In this document: positions 1-5,732 of the stretch, one piece after another
Numbering within the stretch: the first letter of the stretch is position 1
Layout of the letters: each line of letters begins with the position of its first letter
Origin: CAZIPZ01 sp964541075
GTDB taxonomy: Bacteria > Acidobacteriota > Terriglobia > 20CM-2-55-15
NCBI GenBank assembly: GCA_964541075.1
Contig: CAZIPZ010000228.1
Coordinates: 1-5,732, forward strand
DNA length: 5,732 bases
Direction of reading: 5' to 3'
Program-made: the position numbers and the translations under genes
The notes under the pieces: model-generated
What the model was told of the DNA's origin: nothing
What the model saw: only the letters and a program-made list of their open reading frames with translations
Database searches by the model: none

Positions 1-161
1 TCGGCGGAGAGCCAGTCTTCGATGTCGATTGTCTTGGTCTCAGCGCGACTACGAAGCGTCAGGTGGGCTCGCCTCGTGATTTCGTCATACATCTGCTCGA
101 TTTCATCCAAGATCGAATCTGCAATTCGTATCTGAATTGGGGCGGAGACCTGTGAGTCCAT
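1..161 (-). CDS. DUF2934 family protein, N-terminal part (runs off left edge)
   Basis: The reading frame opens with ATG at 161-159 and stays open to the left edge, giving 53 residues without the C-terminus. The start is supported by a strong Shine-Dalgarno GGAGGT at 170-165, four bases before the ATG. The visible protein begins MDSQVSAPIQIRIADSI, has a helical stretch with ITRRAHLTL at about residues 33-41, and ends in DIEDWLSAE. An arginine-rich helix followed by an acidic, tryptophan-containing DxEDWLxAE element is what I recognise as the DUF2934 signature, found in short proteins of Acidobacteria and proteobacteria. Its function is unknown. It lies downstream of the DUF155 gene on the same strand with a gap of about 105 bases, so co-transcription is possible but not shown. 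The family call rests on one short motif, and the missing C-terminus prevents a length check. Confidence 0.68.
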   Translation of the reverse strand, partial: MDSQVSAPIQIRIADSILDEIEQMYDEITRRAHLTLRSRAETKTIDIEDWLSA

Positions 162-234
162 CCTACCTCCGGAACTGCCAAGGTGGAATGAAGTCAGTAT
201 TCCCCTATTCGGTTTCAGGATTGTGAACTGTGTG

Positions 235-258
235 TAACAAATTGAAGCAGGCCGCTCC
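235..258 (-). terminator. weak intrinsic terminator candidate after the DUF155 gene
   Basis: Read on the minus strand, GGAGC (258-254) can pair with GCUUC (248-244) around a five-base loop, with one G-U pair. It is followed by AATTTGTTA. It sits nine bases past the stop codon of the DUF155 gene, which is where a terminator would be. The stem is only five pairs and the U tract is interrupted, so it may be leaky or chance. Confidence 0.25.
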
Positions 259-266
259 CTATCGCA

Positions 267-1367
267 TCAGGATCCCGAGTACGCAACAAAGAACGGCAAT
301 GCGATGGAAATGGCAATGAGTGCAATGATGATCCACTCGAGCACTTCCATGCGGCGGCTCGCGACCTGGTCTGTGATTTTTCCGTAAATGCTTTCCAGGG
401 TGTTGAGCTTTCTGATAATGCTTGCGTCCCACTCTGCCAGGTGAAAACGACCGGCGGTCATGCGATAGAGGCGCGCCAGGTACTGATCGCCCACTAATTT
501 CAAGGCATTGTTGACGCCTTCGAAAAGAATGGCGCTGTCCACCTGCCATTGTGCCACCTTGTGCAGCCGAGCAGGATCGGATCCGAAAGGAAAGCGTTGC
601 CAGGACCGTTTGTTCAGCATTTCGTAAGCCAGGCCAAGCGCGTCGTCCAGTCGACGGTCAAGATGTCGCATCTCCATTAGTTCAACATTTGCAAACTCGA
701 GCACGGCAAGACTGTCTTCAGCTTCCTGATCCAGAAGAATTGCGGCATTCCAGTCGACGATCGTGATGTCGGCAGAACTGAATGAAATGCGCTGCGAGAG
801 TGCATCCTTCATTTCGTCATCGGAGAGTTCACGAGGTTCGGCTCGCAGAATTTGAGCCAGAAGTCGCCAGTTCTCGTTTAGGAATTGGTCGATGGAATAT
901 TCTGGATCCAACCCTTCCGCTTGAAAAATGACATAGTCCTCGACGATCGGGGAAATACTGGGATTAAGAACAGCGGAAGGCACCATTTCCACAAGGCGTT
1001 CAACGCGTAACCGTGAGTCCTGGAGGAGTGCAGCGTTGTCATACAATTCCAACCCAAGCTGTAAAACGTCGCTCAGCGATCCTTGGATGGGGATTTCGTA
1101 GTTCACTGAAACCGCACCAAAATCGTAAAGGACGAGATCGGTCGTTCCACTCGTCCGGAAACTTCCCGTATTTATCGCGGCCCCTGAAAGGCTGACTCGT
1201 AGCGGCGGAGGATGATATTGAAAATACTTCGGTGCGCGGCGTTTGTGCTTGATGGTTTCGCGCTGCTTGGCGGCGGTGATGCGGCGTTCGGCCTCATTGA
1301 GGTCAATGGATAATGCAACATCGTAAGAAAACAATGCTTGGCATCGCGCGCGTCGAAGTTTGAGCAT
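267..1367 (-). CDS. RMD1/YagE (DUF155) family membrane-anchored protein
   Basis: A complete 366-residue protein. I recognise the DUF155 (RMD1/YagE) family from a run of characteristic segments: a basic HKRRAPKYFQY element (41-51), LVLYDFGAVSVNYEIP (78-93), the ELYDNAALLQDSRLRVE stretch (107-123), VEDYVIFQAE (142-151), the acidic LLDQEAEDSLAVLEFANVEL block (211-230), a long helical, probably coiled-coil region (about 225-340), and a C-terminal RRMEVLEWIIIALIAISIAL anchor. One membrane segment is predicted at about 344-363, leaving the bulk of the protein on one side, most likely the cytoplasm. Eukaryotic relatives (yeast Rmd1/Rmd8, human RMND1) are membrane-anchored, and RMND1 supports mitochondrial translation; the bacterial role is not established. 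The ATG at 1367 is the first possible start, because an in-frame TAG lies about 15 codons upstream with no alternative start between, but it has no convincing Shine-Dalgarno. It is transcribed divergently from the riboswitch-transporter unit. Confidence 0.85.
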   Translation of the reverse strand: MLKLRRARCQALFSYDVALSIDLNEAERRITAAKQRETIKHKRRAPKYFQYHPPPLRVSLSGAAINTGSFRTSGTTDLVLYDFGAVSVNYEIPIQGSLSDVLQLGLELYDNAALLQDSRLRVERLVEMVPSAVLNPSISPIVEDYVIFQAEGLDPEYSIDQFLNENWRLLAQILRAEPRELSDDEMKDALSQRISFSSADITIVDWNAAILLDQEAEDSLAVLEFANVELMEMRHLDRRLDDALGLAYEMLNKRSWQRFPFGSDPARLHKVAQWQVDSAILFEGVNNALKLVGDQYLARLYRMTAGRFHLAEWDASIIRKLNTLESIYGKITDQVASRRMEVLEWIIIALIAISIALPFFVAYSGS

Positions 1368-1671
1368 TAAGGCTGTAGTGCGACCGTAGTAGCTCCTGGT
1401 TGCGCCCCACTATTTGGTGCGATTCATTCGAAAGGGCGGTTCCGCCGGAGGCCTCGTTTAGCTTGAACTTGATCGTAGGTCCTAACCTAGCGGTGAACTC
1501 CCGTACGCTTACAACAGTTTATCTGGAAGCCGGCGATTTAGCATTCCACAATACAGTGCTCGAAAGGCGAAATGTCTTGGTCTAAGGAATAGCGCCGAAA
1601 CAGATTTTTCCAAAATACTACGGACTGCGTGCTTGGATGCGCTAAACGCGGAACCTGCAGACGGCCACCGC
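1368..1671. other. gene-free spacer between divergent genes
   Basis: This is the part of the 516-base intergenic gap lying before the riboswitch promoter. It must hold the promoter of the divergent DUF155 gene, but I find no convincing -35/-10 pair on that strand. Two small perfect hairpins are visible: GGCG/CGCC around GTTC (1435-1446), and TAGGT/ACCTA around CCTA (1476-1489). Short open frames here begin only at TTG or GTG, have no ribosome site and resemble no family, so I do not call a gene. Its right part (about 1491-1605) has scattered similarity, in the same order, to the riboswitch aptamer, discussed as a finding. Confidence 0.5.
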
Positions 1672-1700
1672 TTGACATCGTTCGCGGCGAAGTGTCGAAT
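1672..1700 (+). promoter_or_regulatory. sigma-70-type promoter for the riboswitch-transporter transcript
   Basis: A perfect -35 hexamer TTGACA (1672-1677) is followed, after 17 bases, by TCGAAT (1695-1700), which matches the -10 consensus at four of six positions, including the first T and the last three bases. The expected transcription start is near 1707, one or two bases before the aptamer begins. That placement, not just the hexamers, makes the call credible. Confidence 0.6.
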
Positions 1701-1708
1701 ATAGCTGC

Positions 1709-1831
1709 ACTGCCGAACTCAATGGAGGCGGGGGACCCAAGATGTTTAGGGGCGCATTTCGCTTCAGCAACAGTGCTTGAGCGGAGAGGGTACTTTCGAG
1801 CCCTAGCCCGTCAGCTAACCCCGCAGGCTTA
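1709..1831 (+). promoter_or_regulatory. cyclic di-AMP riboswitch aptamer (ydaO-yuaA class)
   Basis: The conserved landmarks of the ydaO-yuaA c-di-AMP riboswitch appear in order. They are a GCCGAACTC 5' strand (1712-1720), GGCGGGGGACCCAA (1727-1740), the GGGGCGCATTTC element (1749-1760, equivalent to the GGGGUGAAUC of the Bacillus copy), and the hallmark 3' block CCCGTCAGCTAACC (1807-1820) followed by CCGCAGGCTT (1821-1830). Two supporting hairpins can be drawn. CGCTTCAGCA (1760-1769) pairs with TGCTTGAGCG (1774-1783) around ACAG with one mismatch. AGGG (1787-1790) pairs with CCCT (1801-1804), with an inner CT-UUCG-AG tip. The closing P1 stem looks short (GCC with GGC). The aptamer lies about 50 bases upstream of a KimA-like transporter, the classic partner of this riboswitch. 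In studied cases ligand binding switches expression off, so high c-di-AMP should lower the importer. Confidence 0.93.
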
Positions 1832-1840
1832 AATTGAAAG

Positions 1841-1885
1841 CGTCCTTGGACAATCCAGTCCTAGACGAGAAGGAGACCTTCTTTT
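1841..1885 (+). promoter_or_regulatory. riboswitch expression platform: two adjacent hairpins, the second hiding the ribosome site
   Basis: Directly after the aptamer, CGTC (1841-1844) pairs with GACG (1864-1867), enclosing TGGA-CAA-TCCA (1847-1857). The very next base begins a perfect six-pair hairpin, AGAAGG (1868-1873) with CCTTCT (1877-1882) around AGA, ending in TTTT (1882-1885). The Shine-Dalgarno AAGGAG of the transporter (1870-1875) lies inside this second stem and loop. The same structure could therefore block ribosome binding, or act as a weak terminator through its short T run. Alternative pairings exist: TCCTT (1843-1847) with AAGGA (1870-1874), and GCTT (1827-1830, the P1 3' strand) with AAGC (1838-1841). 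Switching is inferred from base pairing only. Confidence 0.6.
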
Positions 1886-4124
1886 GACAACCCAACAGCG
1901 GTCAACGGCGACCAGGGTGGTGGTTGCCAGCACCGTGATGCTGTCGTTCATTTCCTTCTGGCGAGCCGCCGCCATCGTTCTCAGCGACCTTGCTTCGTCC
2001 GCCTTTTATGCCGGTGGAATTGCAGAACAGGCCATTGGCAAGAGCGCTCCCTGGTTCATTCTTGGAGTCATGCTTTTCAGCTTTGCCGTTCGTTCAGTCT
2101 ATCTGGAAAGTTGCAGCATGTTTGTGCGTGGAGGTGTTTATGTGGTCGTGCGGGACGCGATGGGCGGGTTTCTGGCTCGCTTGTCGGTGTCCGCACTTAT
2201 TTTCGATTACATCCTCACCGGGCCAATCAGCGGTGTCAGCGCGGGACAATACCTTGGCCGCTTGCTGAACGAAATCTCGGATTTGACAGGCAGCAATTTT
2301 GCGGTGGACCCGAACCAATTTTCAGCATTCTTCGCTGTGGTCGCCATCGCCTATTTTTGGTGGAACAACATCAAAGGTATTCACGAATCGAGCACGAAAG
2401 CATTACGCATAATGCAGATCACGACCGTAATGGTCGTAATGTTCCTCGTATGGTGCACGATCACCTTGTTGACTCGCGGTCCCGCCCAAATTCCACCGCC
2501 GCCCGCGCCAGCTAGCCTCCAATTTGGTGAAGAGGGCCTTGGGTGGTTCGAAGGAACGATCTGGATTCAGATGGCGCCCATCGCCATTCTCGTGGCTTTC
2601 GGCCATTCCATTCTCGCGATGAGCGGTTTTGAGACGCTGGCGCAGGTTTATCGGGAAATCGCATCGCCAAAGATGAAAAATTTGAAGATAACAGCGAACA
2701 TCGTCTGTGTCTTTGCACTCGTTTCAACAGGCGTCATTACGCTCTTCGCCGGCATGATCATACCGGACTCCATTCGCGGCGAATATGTCGACAATCTTCT
2801 CGGCGGTCTTGCGATGCACCTTGCTGGACCTGAACTCCTCCGTCTCGGGTTCCACATTTTTGTTGTGATCGTCGGTACGCTTATTCTGTCCGGGGCGGTG
2901 AACACCGCCATCATCGGCGCGAATGGCGTGCTCAACCGGGTTGCTGAAGATGGTGTTCTTGTTCCATGGTTTCGAAAGCCCCATCGGAAGTTCGGCACCT
3001 CGTATCGGCTTATTAATTTGATAGCCCTGCTGCAGATTGGCACCGTGCTCGCAAGTCGGGGCGATGTTTATCTGCTCAGCGAAGCATATGCATTTGGTGT
3101 GGTCTGGAGCTTCTTTATGAAAGCGCTGGGCGTCCTCGTGCTTCGATTCAGGCGTCACGACCAGGAGTATAAGACTCCCCTGAACATTACCATCGGCGGC
3201 AGGGAATGGCCTATAGGGCTCATATCGTCGACGTTGGTTCTCGGCATGGTCGCCCTTGCAAATCTGTTTTCGAAGCAGGTTGCGACTATTTCAGGAGTTG
3301 GTTTCACGCTCTTGCTGTTCGGTGTTTTTACGATCTCTGAGCGCTTCAATGCGAAGGCTCGCCGATCCAATAAACAGGACCTTGAACATTTTAATCTTGA
3401 AGTACAGCCTGAAGTCCACGTTGCCACCGGCGCCCTTCACGCCAGGCCGGCTTGCGTGCTGGTTGCTGTGCGCGACTACAGCCGAATGGATCATTTGAAA
3501 AATGTTCTTCAGAAGACCAATCTTCGGCGCCACGACATCGTGGTCATGACTGTCCGTGGCGTTTCCACGGGCGCCGGCGAATACGACCTAGGAGAGAACC
3601 AGCTTTTTACGGACTACGAAAGAGAACTTTTCACGCGAGTAGTGGCTTTGGCCGAGAAAGAGGGAAAGAGTGTGGACCTGCTGGTAGTGCCAGGAGTCAA
3701 TCCTTTCGATGCAATGGTGCAGACTGCTGCCAAACTTCAAGCATCGCGGCTGGTGACCGGAGTTTCGGCTCGAATGGCTTCTGAAGAACTGGCTCGCCGA
3801 ATAGGACAGGCGTGGGAGCATCTTCCCGAGCCTAGACATGCGTTCTCACTAGAAATAATCACGCCGGACCGTCCTTCGATCTTTGTGAACCTAGGGCCGC
3901 ATCCTCCTCGCCTCTGGCCAGAGGATGTGGATCTTGTTCATGAAATGTGGCTCGAACTCAGCGAGAAATACGCAGGCGCCAAAGTCCACCACCGCGACAT
4001 CGTCGGCGTGGCGCTGCAGAGAATGGCTGAGGACCTGAAGGACGAGGATCGTGAGGACGTGATCAAGGATATCCTGAAGGAAATTCAGAACCGGAAGGAA
4101 CCCAGGGTTATGCCGAAGCCGTAA
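1884..4124 (+). CDS. KimA-like APC-superfamily transporter with C-terminal USP-like domain
   Basis: A 746-residue inner-membrane protein of the APC superfamily, probably importing potassium by proton symport as KimA (YdaO) does. About 12 hydrophobic segments can be placed between residues 12 and 486, including the first-helix motif AIVLSDLASSAFYAGG (30-45), the pair at 228-252 and 269-293, and the last pair at 443-486. A loop rich in proline (PPPPAPA, 204-210) lies before helix 6. Residues about 510-670 form an alpha/beta domain resembling universal stress proteins, with strands at CVLVAVRD (524-531), DIVVMTVR (551-558), DLLVVPG (598-604) and RLVTGVS (622-628). A charged tail (about 680-746) follows. 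KimA is about 607 residues, so this protein is longer, mainly at the C-terminus. The TTG start at 1884 is chosen because AAGGAG lies eight bases upstream and the next ATG (residue 19) falls inside the first helix. The c-di-AMP riboswitch upstream supports a potassium substrate; an amino-acid permease role cannot be excluded from sequence alone. Confidence 0.85.
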   Translation: MTTQQRSTATRVVVASTVMLSFISFWRAAAIVLSDLASSAFYAGGIAEQAIGKSAPWFILGVMLFSFAVRSVYLESCSMFVRGGVYVVVRDAMGGFLARLSVSALIFDYILTGPISGVSAGQYLGRLLNEISDLTGSNFAVDPNQFSAFFAVVAIAYFWWNNIKGIHESSTKALRIMQITTVMVVMFLVWCTITLLTRGPAQIPPPPAPASLQFGEEGLGWFEGTIWIQMAPIAILVAFGHSILAMSGFETLAQVYREIASPKMKNLKITANIVCVFALVSTGVITLFAGMIIPDSIRGEYVDNLLGGLAMHLAGPELLRLGFHIFVVIVGTLILSGAVNTAIIGANGVLNRVAEDGVLVPWFRKPHRKFGTSYRLINLIALLQIGTVLASRGDVYLLSEAYAFGVVWSFFMKALGVLVLRFRRHDQEYKTPLNITIGGREWPIGLISSTLVLGMVALANLFSKQVATISGVGFTLLLFGVFTISERFNAKARRSNKQDLEHFNLEVQPEVHVATGALHARPACVLVAVRDYSRMDHLKNVLQKTNLRRHDIVVMTVRGVSTGAGEYDLGENQLFTDYERELFTRVVALAEKEGKSVDLLVVPGVNPFDAMVQTAAKLQASRLVTGVSARMASEELARRIGQAWEHLPEPRHAFSLEIITPDRPSIFVNLGPHPPRLWPEDVDLVHEMWLELSEKYAGAKVHHRDIVGVALQRMAEDLKDEDREDVIKDILKEIQNRKEPRVMPKP

Positions 4125-4166
4125 GCCGGGTTCGACCCACTTACGCGTCAACTGCATTTTCCACAC

Positions 4167-4186
4167 CGGTGTTTCTTCAGACACCG
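4167..4186 (+). terminator. stem-loop after the transporter gene, poor terminator
   Basis: CGGTGT (4167-4172) pairs perfectly with ACACCG (4181-4186) around an eight-base loop, about 40 bases past the transporter stop. What follows is C-rich (CACCCC) with no T tract, so intrinsic termination is doubtful. The stem could instead stabilise the transcript's 3' end or simply mark the gene boundary. Confidence 0.3.
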
Positions 4187-4193
4187 CACCCCT

Positions 4194-4224
4194 TTGAACT
4201 TCAGGCGTTTGTTTAGGCTAGAAT
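4194..4224 (+). promoter_or_regulatory. candidate promoter for the ferredoxin-hydrolase / M16 peptidase pair
   Basis: TAGAAT (4219-4224) matches five of six positions of the -10 consensus. TTGAAC (4194-4199) is a partial -35 (four of six), at a wide 19-base spacing. The -10 ends only five bases before the ATG at 4230, so transcription would begin at or within a base of the start codon, implying a leaderless message. No good Shine-Dalgarno precedes that ATG, which agrees with this reading. Confidence 0.42.
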
Positions 4225-4229
4225 CATTT

Positions 4230-5096
4230 ATGGCCAATACCCGCCGCGCTTACACTGAAAATGTTCCCGGAGTGTTCTTCGTTGATGATACCTGCATCGA
4301 TTGCGATCTGTGCCGCCAGATCTCCCCATCCGTCTTTCGCGAAAGTTCGGACCACTCCGTTGTTTTTCATCAGCCTGAAACGGATTCCGAAACTCTGCGG
4401 TGTGCGATGGCGCTTGTGGCGTGTCCGACAGGATCCATCGGAGCCCGATCCAGAGTTGACGCACATTTGGCCGCGCAAATGTATCCGGAGCAGATCGCAG
4501 AGAACGTTTATTTTTGCGGCTTCGCATCACCCGATTCTTACGGTGCTGCGTCTTATTTCATTGTCCGTCCTGAAGGCAATGTCCTTGTGGACTCACCCAG
4601 ATTCGCGCGCAGTCTCGTTCGTCGGTTTGAAGACATGGGCGGGGTATCTGTTATGTTTCTCACTCATCGCGACGACGTGGCCGATCATGACAAGTTCCAA
4701 AAGCACTTTGGATGTCGGCGGATCATTCATCGTGGAGACGCGAGGGGGATAGACGCCGAGCGGTTGCTCGATGGCCGCGACCAGGTAATGATTGAAGCGG
4801 ATCTGCTGGCGGTTCCGGTTCCGGGCCACACAAGAGGTCATGTGGTGCTGCTCTACCGAGATAAGTATCTCTTTTCAGGAGATCACCTTGCATGGTCCGA
4901 TCGTCGTGGGCATTTGGTGGCCTTCCGGGATGTGGCATGGCATTCTTGGAAAGAGCAAACCGAATCCATGGAACGCCTTTTGGATTTTCGATTTGAATGG
5001 GTCTTGCCCGGACATGGCCGGCGGAAACACCTGCCTGCCGACGCCATGCGTCAAGAATTGCTTCAATGCATCGATTGGATGAAGAACATCTCATGA
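4230..5096 (+). CDS. ferredoxin domain fused to metallo-beta-lactamase-fold hydrolase
   Basis: A 288-residue, apparently cytosolic protein with two domains. Residues about 15-70 form a single-cluster ferredoxin: C22, C25 and C28 (CIDCDLC) with C65-P66 (ACPTGSI) are the expected ligands of one [4Fe-4S] cluster, and C58 is an extra cysteine. Residues about 90-285 form a metallo-beta-lactamase fold, with HRDDVADH (146-153) in place of the usual HxHxDH, then GHTRGH (199-204), the metal-bridging aspartate in SGDH (D218), and the final PGHG histidine (H262). Most metal ligands are therefore present and a hydrolase or redox enzyme is likely, but the substrate is unknown. Similar ferredoxin-hydrolase fusions are known from cyanobacteria and plants. 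I prefer the ATG at 4230 over a TTG at 4194: the extra 12 residues are basic, unlike a ferredoxin start, and overlap the candidate promoter. The stop codon overlaps the next gene's ATG, so translational coupling with the M16 peptidase is probable. Confidence 0.85.
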   Translation: MANTRRAYTENVPGVFFVDDTCIDCDLCRQISPSVFRESSDHSVVFHQPETDSETLRCAMALVACPTGSIGARSRVDAHLAAQMYPEQIAENVYFCGFASPDSYGAASYFIVRPEGNVLVDSPRFARSLVRRFEDMGGVSVMFLTHRDDVADHDKFQKHFGCRRIIHRGDARGIDAERLLDGRDQVMIEADLLAVPVPGHTRGHVVLLYRDKYLFSGDHLAWSDRRGHLVAFRDVAWHSWKEQTESMERLLDFRFEWVLPGHGRRKHLPADAMRQELLQCIDWMKNIS

Positions 5097-5732
5097 AACC
5101 ACAACCATATCTTTTGACGAGCGCCTTGACGATACTCTTGGTCTTATCAAACGTATCTGCGCAATCTGTTACATTTACGGAGCACAGGCTGAACAACGGA
5201 CTGCGCGTAATCCTCTCGGAAGATCACACCGCTCCTACCTACTCGATCGCTGTCACGTATAACGTCGGTTCTAGGGATGAGAAGCCTGGCCGTACAGGAT
5301 TTGCTCACCTCTTCGAACATATGATGTTTCAAGGTTCCGAAAAAGTCGGAAAGGGAGAACACTTCATTTACATCGAAAACAATGGCGGCAGCATGAACGG
5401 CCAGACAAGCGTCGACCGCACGAATTACTTTCAGACGCTGCCGGCGAATCAAATCGATCTCGGATTGTTTCTGGAATCCGACCGTATGCGATCACTCGAT
5501 ATCAAGCAGGCGAATCTTGATAACCAGCGTGCGACCGTCCAGGAAGAACGAAGGCAAAATTACGATAACCAGCCTTACGGTAAGACCGTTGAAACTGTGA
5601 TGGACACCGCTTACGACAATTTTGCGTACAAGCACACGACTATCGGTTCAATGGCGGATTTGAACGCGGCGAGCGTCGAGGATGTCGCTAATTTCTTCAA
5701 GGCTTATTACGCTCCAAACAATGCCGTCCTGA
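5093..5732 (+). CDS. secreted M16-family zinc metallopeptidase, N-terminal part (runs off right edge)
   Basis: The frame opens at ATG 5093 and stays open to the right edge, giving 213 residues, roughly the first M16 domain; family members are usually 400-950 residues. Residues 1-23 look like a Sec signal peptide (hydrophobic LLTSALTILLVLS, then VSA before Q24), so the protein should be exported to the periplasm or outer membrane. The mature part starts with the typical TFTEHRLNNGLRVIL (27-41). The inverted zinc motif HLFEH (72-76) is complete, and a glutamate pair 75-76 residues later (E151-E152, in VQEERRQNYDNQPYG) supplies the third ligand, matching the HxxEH(x)74-76E pattern. The substrate-binding GGSMNGQTSVDRTNYF (98-113) is also intact, so the active domain looks functional. 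The ATG overlaps the preceding stop (ATGA), and only a weak GAAG precedes it, so translation probably depends on the upstream gene. Downstream sequence would show whether an inactive partner domain follows. Confidence 0.92.
   Translation, partial: MKPQPYLLTSALTILLVLSNVSAQSVTFTEHRLNNGLRVILSEDHTAPTYSIAVTYNVGSRDEKPGRTGFAHLFEHMMFQGSEKVGKGEHFIYIENNGGSMNGQTSVDRTNYFQTLPANQIDLGLFLESDRMRSLDIKQANLDNQRATVQEERRQNYDNQPYGKTVETVMDTAYDNFAYKHTTIGSMADLNAASVEDVANFFKAYYAPNNAVL

Noticed and set aside
218..237. Inverted repeat TTGT...ACAA between the two minus-strand genes, considered as an operator
   Set aside because: The arms are only four bases and the spacing is arbitrary; this is expected by chance.
551..766. 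71-codon plus-strand open frame inside the DUF155 gene
   Set aside because: It is a shadow of the minus-strand gene, with no family resemblance and low-complexity charged composition.
1400..1585. 61-codon open frame on the plus strand in the intergenic gap
   Set aside because: It starts with TTG, has no ribosome site and resembles no family; its composition looks non-coding.
1629..1832. 67-codon open frame on the plus strand
   Set aside because: It starts with GTG and runs through the promoter and the whole riboswitch aptamer, whose RNA structure explains this sequence better.
4128..4138. GGGTTCGACCC, which looks like a tRNA T-arm
   Set aside because: There is no acceptor, D or anticodon arm around it, the 5' side lies in the transporter coding region, and no CCA-type end follows. 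It is a four-pair hairpin at most.
4194..4229. Upstream TTG start adding 12 residues to the ferredoxin-hydrolase
   Set aside because: There is no Shine-Dalgarno, the added residues are basic and unlike ferredoxin N-termini, and the stretch coincides with a candidate promoter.
4723..5196. 157-codon open frame on the minus strand opposite the hydrolase and peptidase genes
   Set aside because: It is antisense to two well-supported genes and shows no recognisable domain.

Overview
The window looks like chromosomal DNA from a member of the Acidobacteriota or a nearby phylum. That placement rests on the gene content: a DUF2934 protein, a bacterial RMD1/DUF155 protein, a KimA-like APC transporter with a long cytosolic tail, and a secreted M16 peptidase. 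It is an inference from family distribution and moderate base composition, not a measured assignment. There are five protein genes, two of them cut by the window edges. I see no mobile element, CRISPR array, rRNA or tRNA.

Left part, minus strand: the start of a small DUF2934 protein (1-161, running off the left edge), followed upstream by a complete 366-residue RMD1/YagE (DUF155) family protein with a C-terminal membrane anchor (267-1367). A 516-base gene-free gap (1368-1883) then separates these from a plus-strand block.

The most informative element lies in the right half of that gap: a cyclic di-AMP riboswitch (ydaO-yuaA class) at about 1709-1831. It is preceded by a good sigma-70-type promoter (TTGACA, 17 bases, TCGAAT) that would start transcription almost exactly at the aptamer. 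It is followed by two stacked hairpins, the second of which contains the Shine-Dalgarno sequence of the next gene and ends in four T residues. That next gene (1884-4124, TTG start) encodes a 746-residue APC-superfamily transporter with about 12 membrane segments and a USP-like cytosolic domain, the architecture of the potassium importer KimA (YdaO). Riboswitch and transporter together make a coherent potassium-homeostasis unit in which c-di-AMP would shut off an importer, by analogy with the Bacillus ydaO/kimA system.

Right part, plus strand: after a short gap with a weak hairpin and a candidate promoter, a 288-residue protein fuses a single-cluster ferredoxin domain to a metallo-beta-lactamase-fold hydrolase (4230-5096). 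Its stop codon overlaps by four bases the ATG of a secreted M16 zinc peptidase (5093 to the right edge), so these two are probably translationally coupled. Candidate novelties are the SD-sequestering expression platform of the riboswitch, a possible decayed second copy of the aptamer upstream, a possibly leaderless start for the ferredoxin-hydrolase, and that protein's non-canonical zinc motif.
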